A stretch of 64,000 nt of DNA from NCBI GenBank assembly GCA_025769875.1, contig JAGFNK010000136.1, positions 1-64,000 of the forward strand. The letters are read 5' to 3'. This DNA is from Russula earlei (lineage: Eukaryota; Basidiomycota; Agaricomycetes; Russulales; Russulaceae). The notes below the pieces were generated by a model, which worked only from the letters and a program-made list of their open reading frames with translations, was not told the origin of the DNA and made no database searches. Positions within the stretch are counted from its first letter, which is position 1. Every line of letters starts with the position of its first letter. Shown piece after piece: positions 46,534-57,228 of the stretch. Position numbers and translations under genes: made by a program.

Positions 46534-48422
46534 ATGTCGTCCACACCCATATGGCCACTGCTTGGGACTGTCTTGGGTGTAAGCTCAAAATCCAGCACTC
46601 GCCGCTTCTCTGACATCTCTTCAGTCTATCATCCAGGTAATTCTCGTGTGCGTAGCCGGTTATGCTCTCGCACTACGAGGATTTATAGATAAGAAAATCC
46701 AGAGAGCACGTCTGTTTGTGATCCCCTCAACTTACTTCTAACCCCCCCCTTTTCAGCAACTAAACGTCATAAATGTGAATTTCTTCACACCGTGTCTCCT
46801 CTTCTCGAAGGTCGCGTTCACCCTCTCGTCGGGTATGTTTACCTGTAATTGACCAACTTTATCACTCACCTTGCACAGAAAAGTTTCTCCAACTGTGGAT
46901 CATCCCCCTATTCTTCTTTTTCCTCAGTGGTGTGTCCTTAATAGTGGCACGCCAACTTGGTTTGCTTTTTGGGCTGAGTCGCCCACACAGGTACGCTCCA
47001 TTTCCATCCCCGCTCCTCTTGATTGCTCAGTACTCCTTCAAGACACTTCGCCATGGCCGCTTCGATGATCATGAACTCGAACACTCTCCCAGTCGCGCTT
47101 CTCCAATCACTCGCTTTTTCAGTCCCTGGGCTTGAATGGGGTCATGATGATACCACCGATGCCATCGTCGGACGGGCCCTTACGTACCTTTTGCTCTGCG
47201 GTACTATGGGACAGTTTGTAAGTCCGCTTTGTTAATGGTGTTGTCGAGACTCACCATTCAATCCATAGATTCGTTGGAGTTATGGAGTTCACTTACTCTC
47301 TAAAGCAATCTCTCCGGATGAGATCGAATCCAGAGAGCGTGAGGATGAAACGTGTCCGCTTACGTCGGACATAGAGGACATACGGCACGAACTCGATGAT
47401 GGCCGAGACCAGCTCAACCTCAACAATGCTTGGCGTAATGAAAATCATCGAGATCTTGAGCAATACGTTTATGCCCTTCCCCCCTACCCCCTCGTACCAC
47501 CCGTTTCGTATCCAGCTGATCCCGAAGCCAATCCAATGTCGAACTTCGACGAAATTTCAGAAGGTGGAGATGTTCCGGTACTTACGCGTTCTCACCTACG
47601 CACGTTCGCGCAGCGTGTGCTATGCGCTGGAGCAAGGCTCCGGAGAAGCACGATCTGGAGAAGTATGGCTAATTTTATGACGCCCCCCCTCTGGGCATCA
47701 GTCATATCCCTTGTGGTTGTGCTCAACCAGCCTTTACAACACTTTATCGATGGATATATGTGGCCGGTCCGCGGTGCCATTACTCAGGCAGGCGGTTGCT
47801 CGATTCCCCTAACTCTGGTCGTTCTCGGTGCATACTTCCACAGGCCGCCCGACGAGGCTGAACTACAACTCCCTGATACACCTGGACAGCAGCAGCAAGT
47901 GACACTTACGAGTCGCTTACGGACGATTTTCTGCCTCGACCGCCGGGATAATTGGAAGGGGCCCAACCGCCGAGAATCAGGCGCGCTACGGCTTGGGAGC
48001 CCAGGCGAGGGGATGGCAATCTTTGTAACGATACTGGCGCGCATGTTCGTCGTACCCTTACTATTGCTGCCGCTTGTGGTACTCGGCGCGGTCTGGGGTA
48101 CCCCAGGTGTGTTCAAAGAGTACGTCCTCACCGACATCAATACTGCTACTCTCGGGGTTTACACGCCCCCTGCCCAGCCCGGTGTTTATACTCAGCCAAG
48201 TGCTCCTGATAGCGTCCCCGCCCGCCGTGACGCTGGCGCAGGTCTGCTCCTCGTTTTCTCGGGGTTGCCGTCGCTGAGCTTGGTATTCCATAGATTACAG
48301 GAGTTACCAGTGATTCGTTGGAGCGACTGATAAGCCGAACCCTTTTCTGGTCGTATTGTCTCGTCGCACCTCCCCTTATCGTGGGGTATGTAATGACCGC
48401 CATGTTCATTACAAGGCTTTGA
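46534..48422 (+). CDS. Auxin efflux carrier (AEC/PIN-like) family transporter, ECM3-like
   Basis: A 510-residue integral membrane protein in eight exons: 46534-46578, 46625-46705, 46757-46832, 46879-46990, 47043-47217, 47269-48119, 48178-48241 and 48294-48422. Two hydrophobic bundles flank a cytosolic loop (about 195-310) rich in acidic and Tyr/Pro residues. Bundle one carries IIQVILVCVAGYALALRGFI, NVNFFTPCLLFSKVAFTLS and the family core MIMNSNTLPVALLQSLAF then VPGLEWGHDDT and GRALTYLLL. Bundle two has PPLWASVISLVVVLNQPLQ, DPVFILSQVLLIASPPAVTL and TSDSLERLISRTLFWSYCLV. The C-terminal joins at 48119/48178 and 48241/48294 are needed to recover these. Yeast ECM3 relatives reside in the ER; the substrate is unknown. 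Intron 46706-46756 seems to use a GC donor (GCACGT). Confidence 0.85.
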
Positions 48423-49095
48423 GTGTCGCCGACTGGCAGCGCCTACAGCGATTTACCTCATAACATGCCGGTTCAAGGGATAAATATCTGGAACCGAAGG
48501 TATTCGCATAACGTCACTATTCGTCTCGAAAGCACACTCAAGCACATGGCGAAAAGACGAGCGTGAGTAGCAATGTGAGCATTGGGGCTTGAACCGCTGA
48601 TGGTCAGTCAGGCAATGCGAGGGACGCCTTTTTGGGTTAGTGACTAGATAGATGCTTGCTATTACTCTATCTTAAATGCTACTTGTCATCCTGAAATAGA
48701 GGTCCTGGTGTATTGCTGTTCAGTGCATGCGTCAGAGAACGCAGCTGTTGAACGTTGAACGTTGGACCCGAACCGATAGTTAGCGATCATCAAGCCGGCC
48801 CGAATTTAGCGCTTAGCATCGAATACATGCACGCGCGATCCAAACGCTTGAGTCATTCATAGAAGTTAGTAAAACTCAGCGTACGAAGCGCGCACTTCAT
48901 CACGGGGAATGCCCTTTGTTATGCAAAGCGCGAATCAAAGATAGCGGACAAGTAGCAGCTGCAGTAAAAAAATTTACTCAACATATCAGAACGGCCTGAG
49001 ACTTTTACAAATGACGACTTCAACGGCTTCTCTTACTGGACAGGATGCAATCATGCGGGCACTATTCGTCGGCGACTCATTTTTTCTTCCCCCAT
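48423..49095. other. Intergenic, convergent gene ends
   Basis: About 0.7 kb between the transporter and the first NmrA-like gene. It is slightly AT-richer than its surroundings. Nothing else is visible. Confidence 0.5.
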
Positions 49096-50129
49096 TCACG
49101 CAACGGGGAGGTTGTCGAGCACAGGGGTTGGATTCCAGTCGGGATACAGGTGGTTATCGGTTCGTGGGAATGGTCCCGTAGTCGCCCAGAACTTGTGCAA
49201 GTAAGTACTGATGTCCTCGGGGTTCGTGGCAAGTTTTGCATCGAGCTCTGAAACAGGAACGTAGGTCACCTCCAGCTTCTTTGCAGTCTTTCTTTCGTAT
49301 GCCTTGAATATCTCGTTGAACGACTGTTTCAGGAGTGCCTGTCAGTTACTCACGCAATATTGTGTATGCGTGAATTTTGTGTTGCACGTACCTTGTTGTC
49401 CCCTGCGATGGTGAAGGACTTGTTCTTCAGTTGTTCGGGAGGGAAGTGCGTCAAAACGTAGGAGAGATATCGGGCGATATCAGGTCTGGAGGTAAACGAG
49501 ATTGGCTTGTTCCCATCGCCGCCAACAGACACTTTCCCGCTCGTGATATCGAGGTTCAAGAACCTTTGACCCGTTTTCAACTCGATGAACGGTCAAGCAG
49601 AGGAAAAATGGAACGTACGGGGCCCAAATGTAATCCGCGAATGGGCCCGTGTAGAAGAAGGTGTATGGGATACCCAAGACTTTCAGCTCGTCCTGAATGT
49701 TCGCCTTTTGGCCGAACAGCCCCTCGGTCTCCCCTTCCGTTATCCCTCCGAACTCTGAAGGAATGAACAGCTTGACGCCTGCTTCCTTCGCGGCCTCGGC
49801 AATTTTTCTTTGAACGTCAAGGGCAGCCCCCGAAATCGTACAGATGACGACGTGCACGCCAGTCAAGGCATTCTTGATAGATCCCGGGTTGGAATAGTCG
49901 ACCGGAATCACTTTGGCATCCCCCACGAGCGTGGTCTTGGAGCCCTACTCGCAGCGCCGATGAGTAACGCGTCGCAGCCTCGAATTTCTTTTGGATGGTA
50001 CTTTACCTGACGAGTAAGGACGACAACATCGTTGACGGTTCCGACGGCCTTCTCCTTCAGGAACTGCTGCACAATGTAGTTGCCGAGTGTTCCAGCCCCA
50101 ACAATGGCGAAGTTCTTGTATCCAGACAT
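49096..50129 (-). CDS. NmrA/isoflavone-reductase-like NAD(P)-binding protein, copy 1
   Basis: A 287-residue atypical short-chain dehydrogenase in four exons (minus): 50129-50007, 49944-49619, 49563-49392 and 49338-49096. The Rossmann motif is FAIVGAGTLGNYIVQQFL (GxGxxG), with TRQGSKTTLVGDAKVIPVDY after it. Family features include VVICTISGAALDVQRKIAEA, GVKLFIPSEFGG, IPYTFFYTGPFADYIW and PISFTSRPDIARYLSYVL. There is no catalytic YxxxK at the usual place, as in NmrA-like sensors and isoflavone-reductase relatives. Substrate unknown. A paralogue with the same exon lengths for exons 1-3 lies 3 kb away at 53100-54114 on the same strand. Confidence 0.85.
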
Positions 50130-51082
50130 TATGCTGAGAGGACAATTCAGTGTGCGTGTTATAGGGGCGATGCCTGCTTCCTGCTTCCTAGCTCCTCCTT
50201 ATATCCTTCCCGTTCAACCTCAGCCTCAGCCACATCGTCATCACGCTTACAAATCCGCTCACCTAAGAGGGAGCGGCCAACTCAAGAAAGAAATCTCAGC
50301 GCCGGCGGCTACAGCTGTTCCATGCGTTAGCATTACCCGATAAGTATATTAGGATGGCTGGGGCGGTAAGAGGGTGTTAGCCTGGGGGTATAGTGTATGG
50401 TCATCGTTTGTTGGTATTATAACTTTGACTTGCTCTTGCCTCAACCTGGATCCCAGACTGTCCGCGGTTTTACGCAGGCTGCTGTCTCTTCTAAGAACCG
50501 AAGCAGATCTTGGGACAAAGATATGATGCAAGAATGGAATCGCGTCAACGGTGACGTGGGTGCAATGCATGATGATGTGACCTATTTCCCTTGGCTCAGA
50601 GTTCCCAATGTGCTCAGAGTTTCTCTGATAGGTAATAAGACGTGGCTTGGAAGGTGGTGAGCGTGACTGGGAAAGAGACTGGGACGCGATTCGGAGAATG
50701 GCACGATAGAAGTAACCGCTCCGAAAGCTTGGTTCTTTGTTGAAGTAACGATCCCGAGATCGGATGCTACCATTGGCGAGTGCGAAGACGCCAACTACGA
50801 AGACGGGGACGAGAAGTCGAGGAGCTGATTAGAGAGAATCGCGGTCATAAATGACGTGGAACTGCCGGCTGATGACGACCATGACGTTGCATGCACCAAG
50901 TCGGTCGTCCGTGCCGTGGCGAGCCAGCACAAAGGGGCGTCGAGTGTTTTGGGCGACGTCGCTAACGAGGAATGCGAGGCACTGCTCCGTGCAGAACGTA
51001 TTTAACATGCTGTTGTCTTGAGAGGAGAGGGGTCGAGATCGAGGGCTTACAACAGAACTCTTCCCACGCACCACAGCCATTA
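50130..51082. other. Upstream region of NmrA-like copy 1
   Basis: About 0.95 kb with only short open frames. It forms the promoter side of copy 1 and the left flank of the foldback element. Confidence 0.5.
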
Positions 51083-51490
51083 CACGACGGGCAGGAAGGG
51101 ATAAGTCGACTCTGCTTATAGTCAACTCAGTGGACAATAAAAGTAAAATATTTCAAGTGCTGAGTAGGCTCTGTTGTGGCCACAAATTATATTACATAAG
51201 TAATGACCTTAGTTGAGCACGAAAAATGTGACAAAAAAGGTTAAATATGGAGAGTCTACTCATTCCGGCACAACATTTACCCTAGCCTGGCTAAAAGTTG
51301 TGCCGGAATGAGTAGACTCTCCATATTTAACCTTTTTTGTCACATTTTTCGTGCTCAACTAAGGTCATTACTTATGTAATATAATTTGTGGCCGCAACAG
51401 ACGCTACTCAGCACTTGAAATATTTTACTTTTTTATTATCCACTGAGTTGACTATAAGCAGAGTCGACTTATCCCTTCTTGCCTGTCGTG
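51083..51490. mobile_element. Foldback element / MITE with ~192-bp inverted arms
   Basis: The left arm (51083-51274) and right arm (51297-51490) are near-perfect reverse complements with only scattered mismatches, joined by a 22-nt loop. The termini are CACGAC and GTCGTG. The trinucleotide TTA flanks the element on both sides (51080-51082 and 51491-51493), which looks like a 3-bp target duplication. It codes for nothing. Terminal CAC with a 3-bp duplication recalls CACTA-type elements, while a TTA duplication is typical of PIF/Harbinger. Either way it would be a non-autonomous MITE. A transcript would fold into a long hairpin. Confidence 0.9.
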
Positions 51491-51599
51491 TTAAACCCGA
51501 CAAATGACCTGGTGAGTTCACCCACTGTACAGCAGACGGCCGACCATCTCAAGTACTGTGTAAGATATATTTTAGCTCGTATGTATACTTTCCTCACCA

Positions 51600-52570
51600 A
51601 GTTTGCAGATGACCAGCGAAAACAAGTTGGCCGAACGCTGGCAAAAGGACGCAGTGAGCACGATTATCTTCCGAGTCGTAAGTCTCAGCGTTCCCTTCCA
51701 CCGTGTATCAATTCGAAATAAACAAACAGATTGGTTAACTCTCCGCTGTCCTCGCTGCACTCACTGTTGTCCCCTAGACCTCATGGCCAACTGGCAAAAT
51801 ACAAGTTCTTTTCTTCATTCTATCCTGCGAAAATCTATGAACTTCAAGTTGACTCGAATGGCTCTCCCCTCGCCATTCCCTCTACTGTGGCTCAACGTCT
51901 GGCCTTCTCCCCTCAAAGATATGCTGTCTAGGCGAACTCCCTCTGGTTCTTGACCATGTCGATCACCCTTGCATATGCAATGCTAGCGACATCTATGCAG
52001 CAGTGGGCCCGTCGATGCCTTAGGATCTCCGAGCCCAACGGTTGCGCACCACAAGAACGCGTGCGGATCCGTGCATTCTTTGCGAATGGCCTACAAACTT
52101 AGTCCTTTCTCGGCTATCGAACTACTTACATCCCCTTGTACATTTTCCTTATTCATTTTCATCATTTGTCTACGCATTTACCTCTTCAATATCGACCATA
52201 TGATTTCAACAAGGTGGTTTGTTGGGTGGCACTTTTTGTCTGCGGTATATGGATGCATCACGTTTATGCCAGCTCTCTGGCTAGACTCCATACTATTCAC
52301 CACTGTCTCCAAACACTTAGTTTCTTTGGACCGGCATGCCGTTCTTAACCGTTTATGTCCCTCCCTGTTTACCATTCCTTACCGCCGTGTGACCCCTTGT
52401 TGCCTTATGTTCGGTCGTTACCGACGGCTCTGTAGTGCCATGGTCTCCAGCCCAATCGGCACTGGTGGCAGCTCATATGGGATATGGAGAAAGCAACCAG
52501 AGAGGCTATTTTGGAACGATCAACGGGCGTTTCTTGTGTTCAAGATGATGCACTGAACGTTTCCTCGAAT
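51600..52570 (+). pseudogene. Broken DUF6535-family gene
   Basis: Fragments of the family appear in order but in different frames. ENKLAERWQKDA is near 51612, then YELQVDSNGSPLAIPS near 51838. The conserved tryptophan codon of AVWVNSLWF is a TAG stop at about 51929-51931. The downstream part (NSLWFLTMSITLAYAMLATS, MQQWARRCLRISEP and VRIRAFFANG) stops again near 52098. Further hydrophobic pieces (FSLFIFIICL-like and VVCWVALFVCGIWMHHVYA) follow in shifted frames. The order matches the intact gene at 20943-23152. Sequence to about 52990 may hold more decayed 3' parts. It is non-functional as read. Confidence 0.8.
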
Positions 52571-53099
52571 CCATTTCGGGCTTCTTTCACGGTGAACCAG
52601 GAGGTCTCGGAGGTCTCCGACTCCGTCTTCCTGGAAGAGTCGAGGGAAGAATCACCGATCCACTGAATGCATTCTTGGGTCGCACGTTGTCATCATATCC
52701 GGTCTCCACTTCAATCAATATAACTCGATGTTCCCTTTTATTCCGTGGGTTCAAACGGCCCACGTCGATCCCAGCTACCGTCTAATTGATCTCGCGTTCA
52801 CTCTGGATACGATATACATCATTTCCTCACATTTTCATGCCGTCCCTTCCCACTTTGAACCATTTTCCTTGGTTAACGATGATGAAGCTGCGCTTCCACC
52901 CTTAATAGATCACCTTCTGATCGACTCCCATTCGTCCTTCGAGAGCTTGTCATCTGCACTGGGCGTGAAGCGTGACCATTGCGGATGTTTTAGGTTTATT
53001 TCCATGGAGCTCTTCATTGTTAAACTCTCTGGCTCACTATTCCTCTTACAGGACAGATGGATGCAGTGCTACTGTTGGGTGGCCGTTTCTCTACCCCAT
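52571..53099. other. Decayed sequence between DUF6535 remnant and NmrA copy 2
   Basis: One open frame of 169 codons from 52728 has no family motif I can name. It may be the eroded C-terminal half of the DUF6535 copy or chance. The last bases hold the 3' UTR of copy 2. Confidence 0.4.
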
Positions 53100-54114
53100 C
53101 TACGCAACTGGGACGTTATCGATTGCCGCGGACGGATTCCAATCTGGATACAGATGGTTGTCGTTCTTCCGGAACGGTCCCGTAGTTGCCCAGAGCTTGT
53201 GAAGGACGGCGGCAAAGTCCTGAGGATTGACGGCTAATCTTGCGTCATATTCAGAAACAGGGATGTACGTTACATCCAGTTTCTTCCCGGTCTTCTCTTC
53301 GTATGCTTTGAATATCTCGTTGAATGACTGTTTCGGGACGTTACCGTCAAACACCGAGGAGCGTATATGACCCCAAGCACATACCTTGTTGTCGCCCGCA
53401 ATGGTGAAGGAACGGTCGTTCAATTGCTCAGCAGGGAGGTGTGTCAGAACATAAGAAATGTATCTGGCAATATCGGATCTAGAGGTGAGGGAAATTTGTT
53501 TGTTGCCATCTCCGCCAACGGATACTTTCCCCTTCGTGACATCGAGGTCCAAGAACCTGCTTAATCGTCAACGGAACGACAGAAGGGAGACATTTAGAAA
53601 CGTACGATGCCCAAATGAAGTCTGCGAAAGGTCCAGTATAAAAGAGGGCGTACGATAGACCCACCGCCTTCAGCTGGTCCTGAACTCTGGCCTTCGCACC
53701 GAAAAGTCCTTCCGTCGCTCCCTCTGTGGGTACCCCGAATTCGGACGGGACGAACAACTTGACGCCAACCTCTTTCGCGGCTTCGGCGATTCCCCCTTGC
53801 AGCGGAAGAGCCACGCCGGCGATGGTTGAGATGACGACATCAATGCCAGCGAGAGCACGCTTGAGAGATTCCTTGTTGGTGTAATCGACTGGAATCACCT
53901 TGGCATCTCCTTCAATGGACGTTTTGGATCCCTTCCATAGACGGTGAGCGCGCAATGCATGACATCGACGAGCAAGGCGTACAAGGCTTACCTCGCGTGT
54001 AAGGACGACGACCTGATTGACAGTTCCGGCAGCCTTGTCTTTCAAGAACTGCTGGGTGACGACGCTACCTATAAGACCAGCACCAACAATAGCAAAGTTC
54101 TTGTAGCCAGACAT
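53100..54114 (-). CDS. NmrA/isoflavone-reductase-like NAD(P)-binding protein, copy 2
   Basis: A 282-residue paralogue of copy 1, about three quarters identical in the first exon. Exons (minus): 54114-53992, 53931-53606, 53556-53385 and 53327-53100. The motif FAIVGAGLIGSVVTQQFL keeps GxGxxG. VISTIAGVALPLQGGIAEA, GVKLFVPSEFG, YALFYTGPFADFIW and ISLTSRSDIARYISYVL follow. Exons 1-3 have exactly the lengths of copy 1 (123, 326, 172 nt). The fourth differs: the acceptor equivalent to that of copy 1 reads ACG, so the next CAG 15-20 nt downstream is used, dropping five residues. The last intron is in frame and could also be retained. The local arrangement points to a tandem duplication later interrupted by insertions. 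Confidence 0.84.
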
Positions 54115-55654
54115 GTTTTGTTACAGTATGTGAAATGTCGAGGGAGTTTACGTCCCTAGGCTCCAGTCGTTTTCCTTTAAATAATACGATCACCACACGC
54201 ACTCTTTTACGCACTCTCGAAATATGAAGATGCATATACTAGTAATAACTACTATGACATACCAAATGTATTTCATCAGTCATCATAACAAATTCCCTGA
54301 CGTGGCTATTCGGCATAACAGTCTAAGATGGCGACAAGCGGCGCAAGCCTTACAAATACCATATCGTGACTCAGCTCTCCCCATCGTTGTTATCGAGGCT
54401 CGGGGATCGTTTCCTACTCCCTTGGCGTAGTCGCAGAAAACGCTGACTGCGGAGCCAGAACAGGATGTTGTGATAACCGAATGGCGTCAACGTTGACATT
54501 GACATTGATTGTCATCTACACCACATCATGATGTGGCCCATTTTATTGATTCTCTGAACTTTCTCTGCGTTCGTTTTCAAATGGTCACTGCCGGCGCAAA
54601 TTCTCAGCTGGTAGGTGCCTAGAAGTTCTTGACTCGTCAGCCTGAATTCTGATTGCGCGTCGTTTTTTCTTGTGCGCTCGCTCAGGTACTGTCGATATCG
54701 ACGGGCCTTGGCCCCTTTGAATGAATGTCAGACGATTTGATAAGATATTACTCAGCCTCGGTCGCCCAAAAACCCAACAGTTAATCAGAAGAGGCACCAG
54801 CACTGCACTGTATCCAGGGCATTTTGATACGCACATTGCACAGGGCCATGACTCGATGTGGGAATGGCCAATCGTGATGTGATTCTGACCCCATTGGGAG
54901 ACTCATTGATCAACGAAATGACGAACCCCGACGGTCTTCAGTTGTATCTCTAATCCTGCGACTTGGGAAATATCCTCGCCCATGCAATTTCGCCCGTCCG
55001 CCTTATGAGCTCCCGTGTCCACTGTTCAGGTGGTCCCCGAATGTAGTAGTCCGTCAAGAGGACAGTGCTTGGATCCACGGCCGTCCCCGTCTTGCTAGAT
55101 GCCGTCCTGTCATCCCACTGCCAGTGTTTCCCACCTGCGCATCACTTCTTGGGATGCGCTCAGGCTGGGTTTCGATGATTGAGGGCGGAGAGGAAGGCAG
55201 TGAGTGGGTATTTAAAATTGAGCGTTTGACGATGCATAGTTCCTGGCCGTCGCGTTTCCGTGTTTCTCATTTTTGTTCTGATTGAGGGACATCATGTGCA
55301 TCGCCCGTCCGTGAAGATGTCGATAAGGAAGCTTACTATGTGTAGACCTCTGACGGGCAGGGGGTTTTGGATGGCAGTGACGCTCCTCATGATGGACCTT
55401 GGAAAGGTACATAAACCCCAATCTCCTCCGCGATGTATAACCATCGCCCGTCTCAGTCAGCGTTGTGCGTCTTTCAATTTTCTGCCATTCTCCTACTATC
55501 CACTAGGCTGAGATTCAGTTTCCCAACAGCTATCTTGACTTGAATTTCACAATCTCGATTTTGTTCAGGTTGGTCTTCAGTCCTGCAGTCGTAGCGTCCT
55601 TCACCTCGGAGTACCGTGACATCGGCTGACGCAAAGGTACCCAACCTATAATAG
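54115..55654. other. Intergenic without a supported gene
   Basis: About 1.5 kb between divergent genes. Short open frames only; I see no repeat or RNA gene. Confidence 0.45.
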
Positions 55655-56220
55655 ATGGGAAACCTCATTTCCAGAAATAATTCCGGTTTTGACCTGACCT
55701 TGACTTTACCGGATAGTCAGGTGGTGCTCTTCAGGAATACAGCTGAACTAAATTCGACAGAGCTTGGCGAAACTACTGTGACACATCAGACCACCCCAAT
55801 TTACACCTTCACGCTCTATCAGGGTATTCACATCGCCGAAATAACTTCTATCGATTTGGTGAGTTTATCATATCTGGACAGACTTCAACGCCTCGACTAG
55901 AACTAATCTCCCGAACCTCATTAGAATGGGGCCGTCACGTTCAAGAATAACACTGGTGAAGACCTCACTTTGGTTTTGCCGACCGGTATGGCGACGGCTT
56001 TTCCCAAAGGACAAACTGCCGTGTATTCGAACACGGGAACATATTCTGCCCACGCCGGCCCGAGCCTTCCCACTCCAATTTATAACTTCAAATATCATAG
56101 GGGTATTATCGCCGTCGACGTGAATGATATTGTCAAGCAGCCACCCGTAAGTTCTCATGTTTACAGCCTGTTGATAAAGCCTAATCCATGCACGACGATA
56201 TTCTTCAGAAAGTGAATTGA
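55655..56220 (+). CDS. Two-module small protein with possible N-myristoylation signal
   Basis: A 145-residue protein in three exons: 55655-55858, 55925-56146 and 56209-56220 (the last encodes only KVN and stop). Exons 1 and 2 encode similar modules of about 68 and 74 residues joined at a phase-0 intron: NNSGFDLTLTLPDSQVVLF against NNTGEDLTLVLPTGMATAF, and TPIYTFTLYQGIHIAEI against TPIYNFKYHRGIIAVDV. This looks like internal duplication of a small beta-rich domain by exon duplication. The start MGNLISRN fits an N-myristoylation signal (Gly2, Ser6), so membrane attachment is possible (inference). No Cys or clear catalytic motif. I do not recognise the family; a lipid-binding or aegerolysin-like fold is a thought only. 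Confidence 0.65.
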
Positions 56221-57228
56221 GGATTGGAACCAAGCCCACTAGTACTACGAACAAGTTCGGATCCAACTCTGGACACTTTCACACTCGTGCCCGTGCTGGT
56301 TGATATCGTGTACTTTTGGTCTCTACTTCTGTTTCTGCTTTCTGAATTTGCATGGATCTCGTGAGCCCGCGTTGCTGTGCCCAGCTGGAATCAAACTCTA
56401 CTCCGCCATGACAGAAGGCGTGATGCAGGCGTGACCTCCAGCCAAAATATTACTCGAAAACCACTTGATGGACCTCCATTTTTCTTTTCTAGAATAACAT
56501 CAGTGGCACTCAATAGTATAGCTACAAAGTTTTTAATGGAGTTGTTCGAGCAGATACAGGGAGGTTCGGGCTGGACGCCTCACGCCACCTCACGTGCCAG
56601 ACACTGTTGTGACGGTTTTCCAGCGCTAGCGTCGAGCTAGAGAGGTCGCCGCGAACCTTCGTGGAGCAGCACTGCACGGCAACATTAAACCAAACGCCCC
56701 CCGTCAGAACGTCGCGTCTCCGAGTCCGATCTTCGGCTACATACCCCTTCGGTCATCAAAGCTCGTGCGGGTCTTCCACCCTTTTTACCTCATCCAGTTT
56801 GGCAGAAGGCTTCGAAGGCGCCGAATCCTATCTTCAAAGCTATTCGGACATGACCTCATCGTTTATAAAACGCCTTCGTCTGTTTGAGTATGCCCACGGA
56901 CCAGACGAATGGGAGCTTCTCCCTAACTATTCACAGTGCGCCAGCTGCATTCGTCGGCCCCCATCATTTGGAGGCACTGACTCGGACCATCGACCGTGCA
57001 TTTTGACTGCAGCCGTTGCCGAGGTTGGGCACTCGCGCTTGGTTTAGCTTCTGCGTCTTGATATGATGGAATGTAGGTAACCTTTAAGCCCTGTCACGAG
57101 TCGTGCATTTCCGCGCCATGCATTCTCTACCTCGGTTGTTATACAGGAACACGAGCGTATTATTGTGTCATTACTAATGGCCACGATGTTACCATTGCGA
57201 CCTCCATGACATTATAATGTCCACCGTT
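56221..57228. other. Intergenic, convergent gene ends
   Basis: About 1 kb. One open frame of 128 codons at 56661-57047 (with LRLFEYAHGPDEWELLPNY) might be a remnant of a larger gene, but it has no partner exons or family motif. I do not call it. Confidence 0.4.

Noticed and set aside
48560..48640. Possible tRNA on the minus strand (TTCAA-like box)
   Set aside because: No cloverleaf could be drawn and the acceptor ends do not pair.
56661..57047. 128-codon plus-strand frame
   Set aside because: No homologous motif or partner exon could be seen; kept only as a note in the spacer entry.
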